Positions 47,050 to 58,705 of a DNA stretch of 64,000 nucleotides are shown here, piece by piece (the stretch's first letter is position 1; each line of letters begins with the position of its first letter). The DNA lies in NCBI GenBank assembly GCA_940671915.1, contig CALNVZ010000641.1, forward strand, positions 888,338 through 952,337. The letters run 5' to 3'. The position numbers and the translations under genes are program-made. This stretch comes from Paracentrotus lividus. Its lineage: Eukaryota; Echinodermata; Echinoidea; Camarodonta; Echinidae. The notes under the pieces are model-generated. The model was not told the DNA's origin. It ran no database searches and was given only the letters and a program-made list of their open reading frames with translations.

Positions 47050-48185
47050 ACTTTGAAGAATACTGAATGGGCAGAGAAGGTATCATGTGAAGCCTTAAAT
47101 ACCATGGCAAAGAGAAAGTATGAGAAGGTAGTAGAGCTCCGTTTATCAGATGATTTGAAGAAGTTCTCAGAATTTCTACAACAGGAGATAGAGGCATGTG
47201 AAGACCTGACAGATCCAACAACATATAGGAGATGTGAAACCCTTGTTTTGGCAAGACTTACGACATTTAACAAAAGAAGAGGAGGAGAGATGGAGCAGCT
47301 GGAGTAAGTTTAAAATTGGTATTAAATGGGCAGAATGCAAGAGTATCAAAAAGAGTTTTACAACATATTTCAAATACATGTCATCAAAAGATTTTGCTTA
47401 AAAAAGTCAAATATGTGCTTTTTCCCTATTTTCATAAACAGTATCTTTTGGAGAGGGGTGCATTTATGTGTCTTCAGAGGTTGCAAATTTGCTATTTTAT
47501 TTGCAGTTTCTATCAGAGAAAAAAAATTACACACTGGAGATAAGGGGGCACCTCAACAATATGAATATTTCACACATGACTTCAACCTGATTCATCCCAT
47601 CTGGTACTGCAAGCAATCGGTTCAGGCCACCAAGAAAGTGTGTCTAAATAAAGTACCTGCACTTTAAACTGCACACAGCATTTGGAAATGATGCCATCCA
47701 CACAGGGCTAAATCTGATTAAATAGTTGGGAAAATAGATCAAGGATATAATCTTATTTCAAACTTTTTGACTACAAAAAATTCTGTATCATGGTTACAGT
47801 GCTCGTTTTGTCTCATTACGGGAGATTTTAGGGTCAAAAGATAACATATTCCCTTGGGACAAAAAATTGGTGAAAATGTGACTAGTTATGGTACAAACCC
47901 AATTACGGAACAGGCACAAAGTTTGGGGCCACCCTCAGATTTGAAAGAAAATCATACAAAACACTGCATTTGTTATCATTCAAATGTATTGATGCTGAAT
48001 GAGCTATGGCAGTTACATTACATCACACAAGCATATTTCCAACCGGTTTTGAGTACTTCTGTGAACCCCAGTCGGTTTTCGTAATATATTCAAATTTTAT
48101 GCATGCTTAAAAGTAAGAATTATTTGACATCCTGAAAGCTTTTCTGATGCTTGTCTGATATAGCAGCAGATGATATAAGCAAACT

Positions 48186-48604
48186 GGATTCTAGCAATTG
48201 AATTTTAATTAAAAGAGCAGGCTAAAGGAATAACTCGTCTCTATAATATTCCCTGGAATGAAACATCCGTAAATTTGAATTCATTAGGAAAATGGTCTGT
48301 TCCACTCCGTTTATGGAGGCCTATAAAGTGACATAAAATCATGTTATGCAACAACACATGCTACATAAATATATAAAGTGACGTCAGAAGCAGAAGGCAA
48401 GCATTACCGTCGTTTCCAGCAAGAGCAATAGGAAGTTGACTGCTTGAGATATAAGGGCTGACGTGAATTCTGCCAGGGAACAGCCCATCTCATTGACTAC
48501 AGTGAAACACAGGCTAAGAGCGACTGGATTGTTGGGATGTTTCATTCCCGAAAAAATCATGGAGATGACTTCTCTTTTTAAATGAAATTTAATTGCTAGA
48601 ATCC
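48186..48604. mobile_element. Inner inverted element 1
   Basis: Begins GGATTCTAGCAATTGAATTT and ends with AAATTTAATTGCTAGAATCC; the mirror continues through GGAATGAAACATCC. About 420 bp, non-coding. Confidence 0.7.
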
Positions 48605-49380
48605 AGGGGCGGAATTCTGGGCAGTGTCTTATCTCGGTATTTCATATCTCAGAGATAAGACAAAATCGGTATTCTGGGAGCTGTCTTATCTTTTTGTCAT
48701 AAATAATTGTCATAAATTATTGGCGCACAAAAGAAATACGCTGTTTAATAAACGCGCAAAAGCCTACTTTTACGCGAAACCAGAGAAAAGATAAGATAAA
48801 AGATATGACAGGGTCCAGCTGTCTTATCTTTTGTCTTATCTTTTACAAAGTTTTAGTACCATGATACCCAGGTAAAATAGCCCCTTTATTGTAAGCAAAC
48901 AATCATATTTTTTAGATTACATTGTTTCATTAGTTTTACTTATCATATGTGACAATTTTCAACAAAATTCGTTTATACTGCCAGAAGTTAAGCCCTCCAG
49001 GTTAACTGCTATTTTTCCTCTCTGTTTTTGCTCTTTTTTCTCTTCCGAAAAGTCTTCTGAGTTTTGTTTGTCTTTTTCTTTAACTTTGCGTAAATAAGCG
49101 CATTAATATGCGCAGTCACGCATTGCGATTTACTTCATTTTGGACACACCCCTGCATGTCTTCGGGCCTTCCTATTGGTTAAGAGAGCTTAAACGAGTAA
49201 CTAATAGTGATTTTCATTGGTTTGTCTGAGAAAAGATGGGCGGGTACTTTCAGAGATAAGACAGAGAAAAGACAGTCTTCAGAATACCGATTTAGGACAA
49301 TCTTAAGGGTGTCTTATCTCTCAGAGATAAGACAAAAGATAAGACAGTAGTTAAGAGAGTTCCCCAGAATTCCACCCCAG
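48605..49380. mobile_element. Inner inverted element 2 (GATAAGAC-rich)
   Basis: Ends AGGGGCGGAATTCTGGGCAG and the complement of CTGGGGTGGAATTCTGGGGA. The interior repeats GATAAGACA and TGTCTTATC many times on both arms. About 775 bp, non-coding. Confidence 0.8.
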
Positions 49381-49974
49381 TTTGCCTATATTATTTGTCA
49401 GACAAGCCTCAGACAAACTTTCAACAATAAAAAATAACCTTTGCTTTTAATGTATGCAAAAAATTTGAATATATTATGAAAATCGACTGGGGTTCACAGA
49501 AATACTCAAAGTCGGTTGGAAGCATGCTTGTGTGATGTAGTGAAACTGCCATAGCCCATTCAGTATCAATACATTTGAATCAATGCAGAATGCAGTGTTT
49601 GTATGATTTTCCTTTAAATCTGAGGGTGGCCCCAAACTTTTGGCCTTATACTGTAAACTTACACACGTGTATTATAATCATTGTCAAAAATTGTTGGAGC
49701 AAAATAAAAAAGCATCGCTGCATGATAATGCCACAATTTCAAATTTTAAAGCACTGAAAGAGCTTCTTTTTGGTCATCAAGGCCAAAGCCTTCCCCAACC
49801 AGTGATCCCCTCCCCAAAAGTTCCTTCCATAGACAAGAAAACAACACTTGGTGCTTCAGCACTTATGAAGTCTGAGAGGAAGCATTTTGCTCCAACATTT
49901 TTACAAAGATTGTAGTATAGGTAGTGAGTGCAGTTCACAAAATTACTTTGACCATTTAAACTGAAATATTAAAT

Positions 49975-50770
49975 GTGACCCTCCACGACAAAACGAACAA
50001 TAATTCAGAAATTTTGGGTTTTCTGATTTTAACTGAATATGAAAAGCCCAGCTTGTAAGCTTTCAAAATGATATAAAACTTTGACCTATATGCCGACTAT
50101 GCTAACCATCCAGAATGACAGCGAGAAGGCCAGACAAGTCTGTAAATTGATTAAGAAGAATAACAAGAGAAAAACGGGCTGGTAAAGATAAAGAACAATT
50201 CAGGTCTAACTCTGTCCTATTGTCCAGTGGCAAAATACATCCACCCAAAACTCCCTAGCAACCGGGTATGAATCGATTTTCGGGTGTTCGCCCCTTCTCT
50301 GTACTGTTCATTTAACTATATTTGTTCATATTAACTATATTTTATTTGTTATATTGTCTTCCAAGCAGGAAATAAATTGTGAATTCAATCAATCGATTTA
50401 TCAGATTTCAATGAGAATTGGCACACATCCTGTACACATTGATCTCAATTTCCTGTAAGTGTGAACTTGTTACATAACATGTTTTTTTTTTACACTCAGT
50501 TGTTTCCAAGCTTTCAGTATGATAAAATCAGACCCCTTTCTGAAGGAATTTCAGAAGTGACCAAAAAAAGAAGTCATTTTAAATCAAAGAAAAGACATGT
50601 TTCTGTCTCACTTCTGACCCTGCAATTTAGCCAGATGGTACATCGATAGTTTCTCTTTCAAAAAACACCAAAAACCGAAAATCTACTTTTCCACCCCAAC
50701 TCGGCTATTTTGGATGTTTACATGAAAACTCCCATTTTGACTTATTGGTCGTTTTGTGATGGAGGGTCAC
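49975..50770. mobile_element. TIR element (~800 bp) with GTGACCCTCCA ends
   Basis: The left end GTGACCCTCCACGACAAAAC and the right end, the complement of GTGACCCTCCATCACAAAAC. No transposase. A degraded copy of its right part is in the inverted duplicate near 56170-56480. Confidence 0.8.
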
Positions 50771-51090
50771 AAATTTAGGCTTGTTTGGGAAAAGTTCTCA
50801 GCATAGAAAAAATACCATTTAATAACCTAATGGCATGAGGCATTCCATGCCATCCAAACCTTAGTGCTCTGGGAATTAGAGGTAAGATAATTCCTTGGAC
50901 ATTCAGACATCGTGGCATTGATATAATTGTTCTACTGATGCTTGAGGAAATCATAACTGCCTCAAGCTAAACTTGTCCAAATGTAAGGTTATGTAGATTT
51001 ACTCTTAAAAGCCTCCATCCCTCATTGCCTGGCAAACGGTTTGAGGTGGTCATTGAGACCAAAACATAGACTTTGTATGCAGACATATCT

Positions 51091-51200
51091 TTGTTAGAAT
51101 CTTAAAGTTACAGTATGGTTTCAAAGAATAGCTGAATCAATATTTTTGTTAGAATCTTAAAGTTACAATATGGTTTCAAAGAATAGCTGAATCAATATTT
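51091..51200 (+). repeat. 55-bp tandem duplication
   Basis: TTGTTAGAATCTTAAAGTTA... occurs at 51091 and 51146 with one difference. Confidence 0.9.
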
Positions 51201-51887
51201 TGCTCTGCAGTATCAAGTGTCATTTTAAATCAGTTGTCCTTTTGAAACTTAAGCAATTTGTAAATGTAACCTAATTCTTGTGATTATTTCACAAAACATT
51301 CATATTGGTTATTTCTTATATAGACTGAAATCATACACAGAGAGATCAAACTGAAATGCAGTAGGCTCAAGCATAGAAGAAGTGAAAAAGTCCTCCACTG
51401 GAGCAACATCTAATGAATGATCTAGACATGGTTTACACTAGAGGAAAACGTGGACGCAAGGTACCTGTGTTAATTCCTCAAGATTGCAAGGCAACAATGG
51501 ATAAACTTGTGGCTCACCGTCATGAAGGAGGCATTACAAAAGATAATGTATACTTCTTTGCACGGCCTGGATGTGAAACCTCCCTCCGAGCATCAGACAG
51601 TCTTCAAGCATTGGCTGAGGAGGCAGATCTAATGAAGCCTCATCTCATTCGCACAACAAAGATGAGAAAGTACTGTGGGACGGTGTCGCAGATATTGAAT
51701 TTCTCAGAGAGTCAGCTAGACTGGTTAGCTGATCACATGGGCCACGACATCCGAGTGCTTCGGGAGTTTTATAGATTAAACGAATCGACCGTCGAACTGG
51801 CAAAGGTTGCTAAGCTCATGATTGCAATTGATGAGGGCAAGGCTGGAAAGCTAATAGGAAAAAACCTGGATGAGATCGCCGAAGCGG

Positions 51888-53031
51888 GTAAGCAAAAAGT
51901 TCATTTTTAAAACTTGTAATAAAGATTTCATCGAGTTAAAAATGATTAGAGTAATGGGTTTATTATGTATGAGGAAAAATCGGCTTGTTATGAAAGGTTG
52001 GGTGCGCGGCGCGTTCGTGTCGGGTAAATTTCTGAAGCTAGCCAGACAATATTATCTATGGTGTCTTTCAAAGAACAAAATGAGAGTCTATGAATTTTTT
52101 TTTATTAGAAAGACAGAGTGCCATGGCATGACAAACGTAGTCTGTTTGAAGACAGTATACCCCCTTCTTGCAACACTATTAGTTCTCTTTTCCAAGTGTG
52201 ACCAGGGACGTGAGAGGAGACCCTGGTGTGACAAACACCTCAATCAGATATCTATCTAAAAAACATCTGTTCCTTGACCTCGGTCCAAACAGTGGTCACC
52301 CAAGGTCATAGCTGGGGGCCAACATTGTTTACATTAAACGATCAAGATGTCTGTATCGATACATTTTTATTAGTTTTTTATTCTTGTACTTTCCTTATTC
52401 CGAGGTCGATTTTCTTCGTTTGAAATTGTAGAAAACGAATTAACATTTGATTTCTAAATATAATATGCCTGCGAAAACTTGAAATATATCGAATACAATC
52501 ACTTTATTTTTAAGGGCCTACTCATATAGGCAGAGCTACTATTACGTAACATCCCAGCTGTTGTTTATCTTTTACCCCTGGCTCAACGCTCAAGCTGGCC
52601 TGTGGAGTTGCACCAGTTTGATAAAACAGGGATTATCTGGCCATGCAGGGCCAATAGTCGATTGGAAAATAGTTTCAAACGAGGAATTTTTTTAATAAGG
52701 GGGTCCGACACCTGAGCTCAGCTCTCGAACTGGGGGTAGGCTTGCAAACGAGGGATTGACGTAAATGGGGAATCATTTAATATCACATTCTACTCACAAT
52801 TTTGGTGATATGCGTCTCTCGAAAAAGATTTCACCCTTGTTGAAAAGGTTGAAGATAATTTGATATTTAAATTTACTGAATTTTTTTTAGATCCCACCTG
52901 AAATCTCAATACTTGTAGATAGCAACACTTGAGTAATTTTAGGTTGCTTTCTCCGTCGAACTAATCAAATTTTCAATTCTTTCCTATTTTTTGAAAATAC
53001 ATGATCCTGTAAGCTCAGTTATCAACTAAGT
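51888..53031. other. Sequence after exon 4 of copy C/F
   Basis: A final tail exon like that of copy B is expected here or further on, but I could not identify it. The rest is unique or part of the inverted duplication. Confidence 0.4.
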
Positions 53032-53128
53032 CATGTCGTACTGCAATGAGGCTAGTATGAGCGCGCCAGGCCACGCTCCGGGCCAGCCACCCGGAGGAGG
53101 TGCCGCGCCGTACGTCGGACCTTCGTAA
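53032..53128 (+). other. Short GC-rich open frame (possible exon)
   Basis: ATG at about 53032 opens 31 codons rich in Gly, Pro and Ala (SAPGHAPGQPPGGGAAP). It ends at TAA inside CTTCGTAAAT, which could be a weak donor. The GC content is far above its surroundings. No family recognised. Confidence 0.2.
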
Positions 53129-54359
53129 ATTCATCTCAAACCGACACAGTAGTCGATGCGAATTGCGTAGCCAAATTAAAAAAAAATAAATGAGAAAAAA
53201 TGCACCCCTGACGCATACTGCTTTGCCAATACGTCATAGTACACGAGATTGCTAATCCTCAACATCACCAGTCGCAGCCGACAGTATAGACATAGTAAAA
53301 GCCGCGCGAGCGAATCGTAACAATATAGTATGGTGAAATAGCGCACTTTGATAGTGGACAACAGCGACCGTAGGCGAATTACACGTCGCACCGTCGCTAA
53401 GATCTACTACATACTTCATTACATCCATCTAATACGATTTCGCATTAGCATATCATAATTCTCGCGAGCATAAACATAACACTTTTCTAAACAAGACAAA
53501 GGACACATGAGAGGCGATCGCCACCACGACATATGATTCGAGTGCTCCCTGCTACTATACTACAGCAGCTCGCATATCGAATTCTGACCCGCTACCTTGC
53601 TATGTGATTTCATCTGTGTATCAGATTATATCTTTAATAAGACACCAGGAAAAAATTGTAGAAAAAATGTCTGGCTAGCTCAAGAATTCACCCGACATGA
53701 ACGCACAGCACACCCACGACCTTTACTACCAGCCGGAAAAATCACAGTCGCCAGTGTAACACTCAGAGTGGTCCACGCGACGGGGTGGCGGGGTACATAT
53801 GTAGTACCCAACAATTGTTCTTGCCATGTCAGATCAAGAATACGTACAAGTTGGTTATTTATATACGCCACCCTTTTTCAGAATTCGATCTATACTTAAT
53901 GAACGATCAATTAACCTAGGTAAGCACAATAGATCCCATCTATGTAAATCTAGCTATGACTAAGCATATCAAGAGTGACTCCTTATCAACTTCTAGAGTC
54001 TTAGCCGGCATACACATATTCTAGTATATAGAACAATAAAAAAGAAAAAAATATATATCAGAAACACGATATAATACAGAAGACCAAGTTTTTTGAAATA
54101 TCTCTCATTGCGGGATATTCTACAGAGCTTATTATTCATTGCGGAGATGGATTCCGCACGATCACAAATCGAATTACAATAGCATTACTGTAGAAATAAT
54201 GCTAGAATGTACGTTGTTACATTAGCTCTAGCCATACAAGAGAATCACACGGCTTAACGATAATGCTGAATGGCATAGACAATTTTGATTTTCATCGCAA
54301 ATAGAGACATGACTCGCTATGTCAAAGCTCAAATTGAGCGATCTCACCTAATATTCCCT
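53129..54359. other. Low-quality or highly diverged centre of the inverted duplication
   Basis: Irregular sequence without a gene. Part of it (~53650-53760) repeats the right arm with many indels. Confidence 0.5.
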
Positions 54360-55044
54360 TTTTAATATTATCTGATTACATTCAGCCATCACCCATATCA
54401 ATTATCACCACCCACTGCACTTAGACATCTAAGATAAACAGCTGGGTATAGTTATACTCGCCTTCTAGTAGCCTTATAATCAAGTATAGGTTTCGTGACT
54501 AACTCAAAATTCTTTTTTTTCGTATCATATTAATTTAAGCAACAATGTGATAATTTTTCACAATCAACAGATCTACCTCGAATAAATAATCAATTAAAAA
54601 TCTTATTAAATATTTATCTATATCTATTGTACCTACTGTTTAATTAAAAATGGTTTCCCCAGCTAACCCTTGTTACCACTTTTGACCCATCAGGAAACGA
54701 TTTTTATATATAACTGAATTAGTTTTCACACATTCTCCTCTCCTCCCTGGTCAACATTGGAATAAAACTAATAGTGATTGCAATGACGTGTCTTCAAAAA
54801 CAGACTACGTTTGTCATGCCATGGACTGCTGCTTTCTAATAAAAAAAAATTCATAAACCTCATTTTGTTTCTTTAAAGACCCATATGATAATATTGTCTG
54901 GGCTAGCTTCAGAAATTTACCCGACACGAACGCGCCGCGCACCGCAACCTTTCATAACAAGCCGATTTTCCTCATACATAAATAAACCCATTAACTCTAA
55001 TCATTTTTAACTCGATGAAACTTTATTACAAGTTTTAAAATGAA

Positions 55045-55610
55045 CTTTTGTGCTTACCCGCTTCGGCGATCTCATCCAGGTTTTTCCCTATTAGCTTCCC
55101 AGCCTTGCCTCACAATTCATCATGAGCTATAGCAAACCTTTGCCAGTTCGGACGGTCCGATTCGTTTAAATCTATAAAACTCCGAAGCACTCGGATGTCG
55201 TGGCCCATGTGATCAGCTAACCAGTCCTAGCTTGACTCTCTGAGAATCAAATATCTGCGACACCGTCCCACAGTATACTTCTCATCTTTGTTGTGCGAAT
55301 GAGATGAGGCTTCATTAGATCTGCCTCCTCAGCCAATAGCTTGAAGCTGTCTGATGGCTCGGAGGGAGGTTTCACATCCAGGCCGTGCAAAGAATATACA
55401 TTACTTTGTAATGCCTCCTTCATGACGTGAGCCACAAGTTTAATCCATTGTTGCCTTTGCAATCTTGAGGAAAACACAGGTACCTGCGTCCACGTTCCTC
55501 TAGTGTAAAACCATGTCCTAGATCATTCATTAGATGTTGCTCCAGTGGAGGACTTTTTCAACTTCTTCTATGCTGAGCCTACTGCATTCAGTTTGATTTC
55601 TCTGTGATGA
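55045..55610 (-). pseudogene. Inverted, indel-ridden duplicate of exon 4 (recombinase-like)
   Basis: The minus-strand copy of the K-R-H-Y exon has the same order of blocks as 51324-51887 (splice acceptor TATATAG, ACTGAAATCAT, CATCTAATGAATGATCTAG, HMGH region, GCGG|GTAAGC). Frequent 1-bp indels break every frame after ~75 codons. See the inverted duplication entry for the likely artefact. Confidence 0.75.
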
Positions 55611-56500
55611 TTTCAGTCTATATAAGAAATAACCAAAGAATGTTTTGTAATAATCACAAGAATTAGGTTACATTTACAAAATTGCTTAAGTTTCAAAAGG
55701 ACAAACTGATTAAAATGACACTTGATAACTGCAGGAGCAAATATTGATTCAGCTATTTCTTTGAAACCAATATTGTAACTGTTAAGATTCTAAACAAAAT
55801 ATGAATTCATGCAATTCTTTATGAAACCATAACTCGAACTTTAGATTAACAAAGATTCTGCATTACAAAGTCTATGTTTTGTCTCAATGACCACCTCAAA
55901 CCCGTTGCCAGGCAATGAGGATGGAGGCTTTATAAGAGTAAATCTACATAACCTACATTTGGACAAGTTTAGCTTGAGGCAGTATGATTCCTCAAGGCAT
56001 CAGTAGAACAATTATATCAATGCCACGAGTCTGAATGTCAAAGGAATTATCTTACCTCTAATTTCCAGAGCACTAAGGTTTGGAATGGCATGGGATGCCT
56101 CATGCCAATTAGGTTATTAAATGGTATTGTTTTTCTATGCTGAGATTTTCCCATAACAAGCTAAATTGTTGACCCTCCATCACAAAACGACCAATAAGTC
56201 AAAATGGAGTTTCATGTAAACATCAAAATAAGCCGAGTTGGGGGAAAAGTAGATTTTGACGGTTTTGGTGTTTTTGAAAGAGAAACTATCGATGTATCCA
56301 TCTGGCTAAATTGCAGAGGTCAGAAGTGAGACAGAACACTGTCTTTTCTTTTGATTTAAAATGACTATCTTTTTTTGGTCACATTCTGAAATTCCCTTCA
56401 GAAAGGTGGGTCTGAATTTTATCATCTGAAAGCTTGGAAAACTGAGTGTAAAAAAAAACATGTTTATGTAAACAGTTCCACACTTACACGGAATTGAAAC

Positions 56501-57102
56501 TCAGGGTTAAGAAATCGCCGAGTTTAGAACGCTGATGGAGAGGCTTATCGGGAGGGGGCGCCGATTAACCCGGCTTGCGTGTGGCAACAGGTTAGTGCTC
56601 TGGCTGCTCAAGTGAAAGTTCCAAATCTATCCGAGAGGCCGGGACACGGACAGCTACTTTTGATAAATGCTGAATTACGTTTCTAGAGTCTAATTACCAG
56701 GAAGGATACAGGCAAAACAATGCTGAATGGTGGCCATTTTGAATTTATGCAAATTAGACATTGTTTCAAAGCTTCATTTATTAATTTTTTATATGTTATC
56801 AATATCATCCAAAGTTTCCAATTTTTGTATTCCTTGACCCTGAAACATAGGCAGACCTGATTTTATGTTAATACGAATCTTAGAACCGAAAGTACACAAA
56901 AAATAATGAATGGCGGCATTTCGAATATGGAAATTAGACATTGTTCCACAGGTTTGATTTTCTTACATTTTGGATTTGTTATTTTGATATACAACTATAA
57001 TAGACACTGAAAAATTGTTTCTCTGTGCAATTTACTTCAGGTTAATTACCCATTACTTTTCATATCTTGACTGGACTATTATGTTTAATTAATATGATTC
57101 AG
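56501..57102. other. Spacer with a diverged ~184-bp duplication
   Basis: Blocks with AATGGTGGCCATTTTGAATT and AAATTAGACATTGTT occur at ~56727 and ~56909. No exon recognised. Confidence 0.5.
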
Positions 57103-58340
57103 ATACAATAATAGCTGGGTACCAGCGACAGACGTCATCAGCTTGGATGTCACTGATGTCGGAGTAGATTCAGATTCAGATCCTACAGTAGTTCCAGCAC
57201 AACAGTGACGGTACAAGTGCCCCAACACAGCAAGTCAGCAATTCTCTTGGCAATGGTTCCAGCAAAACTAGAGAAGTTCAAGTGCTGCGACACAGCAACC
57301 CGGCAATAATTCCAGCTCAATCAGAGATGGTACAAGTGCCCCAACACAACAACTTGGTAAATCACTCTGCAAGTCTACTGATACTTCTACCGATACTAGC
57401 ACAACAGGAGATCATACATGTGCTCCAACACAGAACAACCTGCTTGATGGCAATAGTTCCAGCATAACCAGAGATGATAAAAGTGCCCCAACAGAGCAAC
57501 TTGGCAACCCGCTTGGTAATGCTACCAGTAATTCCAGCACAACCAGAGACCGTACAAGTGCCCCAACACAGCAAGTCATCAACCGTCTTGGCAATAGTTC
57601 CAGCACAACTAGGGAAGGTGCAAGTGCCGCAATGCAGCAACTCGCTCGGCAATCCTTCTAGTAATTCCAGTACAACCAGAAACAGTAAAGTGCCCCTAAA
57701 CAACAGCTCATTTTTGTATGTGAGTCTTCCTTATGTTTTGTTGTACCAATAGAAAAAAATTAGACTAAACAAATTCCCCTTTATTTGGCTTTATGAAGGA
57801 AATATATAAGGTTATATTCCAAAAAGTTCAGTCTAGTTCAGCAAATCGTCTGCTCGAATACATGCAAGCTACTTTGAAAACCCACACGCACGCATGCCTT
57901 TACCCACGCGTAATTTCAAGCCCGAAGAGGATTTGTATATAATATCATGATGCGTAGCCTGCTGGTATTATCGTATAGAGTATAAACTATATATATATAT
58001 ATAGCATATTCAAAAGAAAAAGAATTACATCTCCCAGAAACTTGCTCAGCTGTTCAGCACATGTCAAAAGGAGAATGGGTCTGTCTTCAAGAGCTCAGAA
58101 GATATGGTTCATTCATCAAATTTTGATGAAGTTATTGCTGGTATGAAAAATGTATCAGGATATGAAGGGAATGAGCAAACCTTTGATACATCTTCTCTCG
58201 CAAAAAAGCTTGGACACGGTCTAGTTATGTTGGCTGATGTTATTAATGCACAGTCAATCAAAGAAAGAAACACAGAAAGAAAAAAAGCATCCAACGTCAG
58301 AAAACTGAACAAGATTGAATGGGCTGGGAAGATCTCCTGA
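57103..58340 (+). pseudogene. SET/YR family, copy E: repeat linker plus middle domain
   Basis: An exon-like segment after TATGATTCAG reads an acidic stretch (VTDVGVDSDSDPT), then ~8 units of a 55-75-bp repeat that encode, in the best frame, Ser/Thr-rich SSTTRDGTSAPTQQ text broken by frame changes (57190-57700). A second open block, 58017-58337, begins KKNYISQKLAQLF and continues through SSNFDEVIAGMKNV, SLAKKLGHGLVMLADVI and NKIEWAGKIS to TGA, matching the middle domain of copies A, B and D. Zinc fingers and the catalytic recombinase core are missing. Either exons were lost or the locus is a rearranged remnant of a tandem duplication with copy D. Confidence 0.6.
57190..57700 (+). repeat. Minisatellite in copy E, ~55-75-bp unit x8
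   Basis: The core TTCCAGCACAACCAGAGA-NN-GTACAAGTGCCCCAACACAG is repeated with variable spacers. It corresponds in position to the linker repeats of copies C and D but is unrelated in sequence. Confidence 0.85.
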
Positions 58341-58458
58341 CATGTCCTAAGGCAACATTACATCAGGATGGAAGCAACCGAAGATAATTCGTGATCAACT
58401 CAAGCAGCCGCAGCTAGTGTTAATTGCTTTAAAAGACATAGATGAAAATGAGGAAATA

Positions 58459-58705
58459 CTTGATGACTATGGAGTGGAAAATAATTATTCTTTCCGCCCA
58501 CCAGCATCAAAAAGTTCTGCACTTGCTGCTCAAAATCCAGAATGTCTCACTAACAAAGATAGAGATGGTCAAAGTGATGGTCAAACTTGATGACTATGGA
58601 GTGGAAAATAATTATTCTTTCCGCCCACCAGCATCAAAAAGTTCTGCACTTGCTGCTCAAAATCCAGAATGTCTCACTAACAAAGATAGAGATGGTCAAA
58701 GTGAC
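58459..58705 (+). repeat. 127-bp perfect tandem duplication at the SET/linker boundary
   Basis: The segment starting CTTGATGACTATGG at 58459 is repeated at 58586 without a mismatch over ~118 bp. 127 is not a multiple of three, so the duplication shifts the frame within the copy-D linker. Confidence 0.85.

Larger units (their letters stand above)
47914..49646. mobile_element. Outer foldback element, split by two inner inverted elements
   Basis: The left arm 47914-48186 (CACAAAGTTTGGGGCCACCC ... AAGCAAACTGG) is mirrored by the right arm 49377-49646 (CCAGTTTGCC ... GGGTGGCCCCAAACTT). Similarity runs through GAACCCCAGTCGGTTTTCGT and TCACACAAGCAT. Two further inverted elements lie back to back at the axis. 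Confidence 0.75.
47304..51323 (+). other. Intron of copy C/F filled with nested repeats
   Basis: About 4.0 kb, donor GTAAGT, acceptor TATATAG. It contains the nested inverted elements at 47914-49646, a TIR element at 49975-50770 and a 55-bp duplication at 51091-51200. A short open frame (47326-47667) has no recognised domain. Confidence 0.6.
45286..51887 (+). pseudogene. SET/YR family, copy C/F: SET domain fused to tyrosine-recombinase-like domain (disrupted)
   Basis: Four exons on the plus strand. Exon 1 (45286-45390, donor GTGAAAG|GTAAAC) and exon 2 (45912-46072, ATTG|GTAAGC) join in phase 1 to give FIDKVK-GRGV then AVEDIKPGQFLAHIPE, the N-terminal half of a SET domain. One base is missing after GRGV. 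Exon 3 (46819-47303) has four 20-residue repeats, a frame change, then EWAEKVSCEALN and the first catalytic region FNKRRGGEMEQL. It ends at CTGGA|GTAAGT. Exon 4 (51324-51887) starts at TATATAG|ACTGAAA; the phase-2 join gives QLELKSYTE, matching copy A. It carries GKRGRKVPVLIP, TTKMRKYCGT, HMGHD and FYR (Tyr 51770-51772) and ends GCGG|GTAAGC. A TGA after YTERSN, a frameshift near 51395, loss of the zinc fingers and of the SET C-terminal half make this a pseudogene, unless some breaks are sequencing errors. Confidence 0.65.
50440..56500. repeat. Large inverted duplication with an error-rich right arm
   Basis: The left arm ~50440-52700 is repeated in reverse complement at ~54360-56500, including exon 4 of copy C/F (right copy 55045-55610) and its flanks. 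The right arm differs mostly by single-base insertions and deletions spread evenly through coding and non-coding sequence, and similarity falls toward the centre. A shorter extra copy of the 54.87-54.98 kb part lies at ~53650-53760. The pattern suits unpolished long-read sequence or a fold-back read better than evolutionary decay, though a real palindrome cannot be excluded. Confidence 0.75.

Noticed and set aside
46757-47273. Antisense open frames of 148-165 codons across the copy-C repeats
   Set aside because: They mirror the 60-bp repeat and the conserved sense exon; no independent motif.
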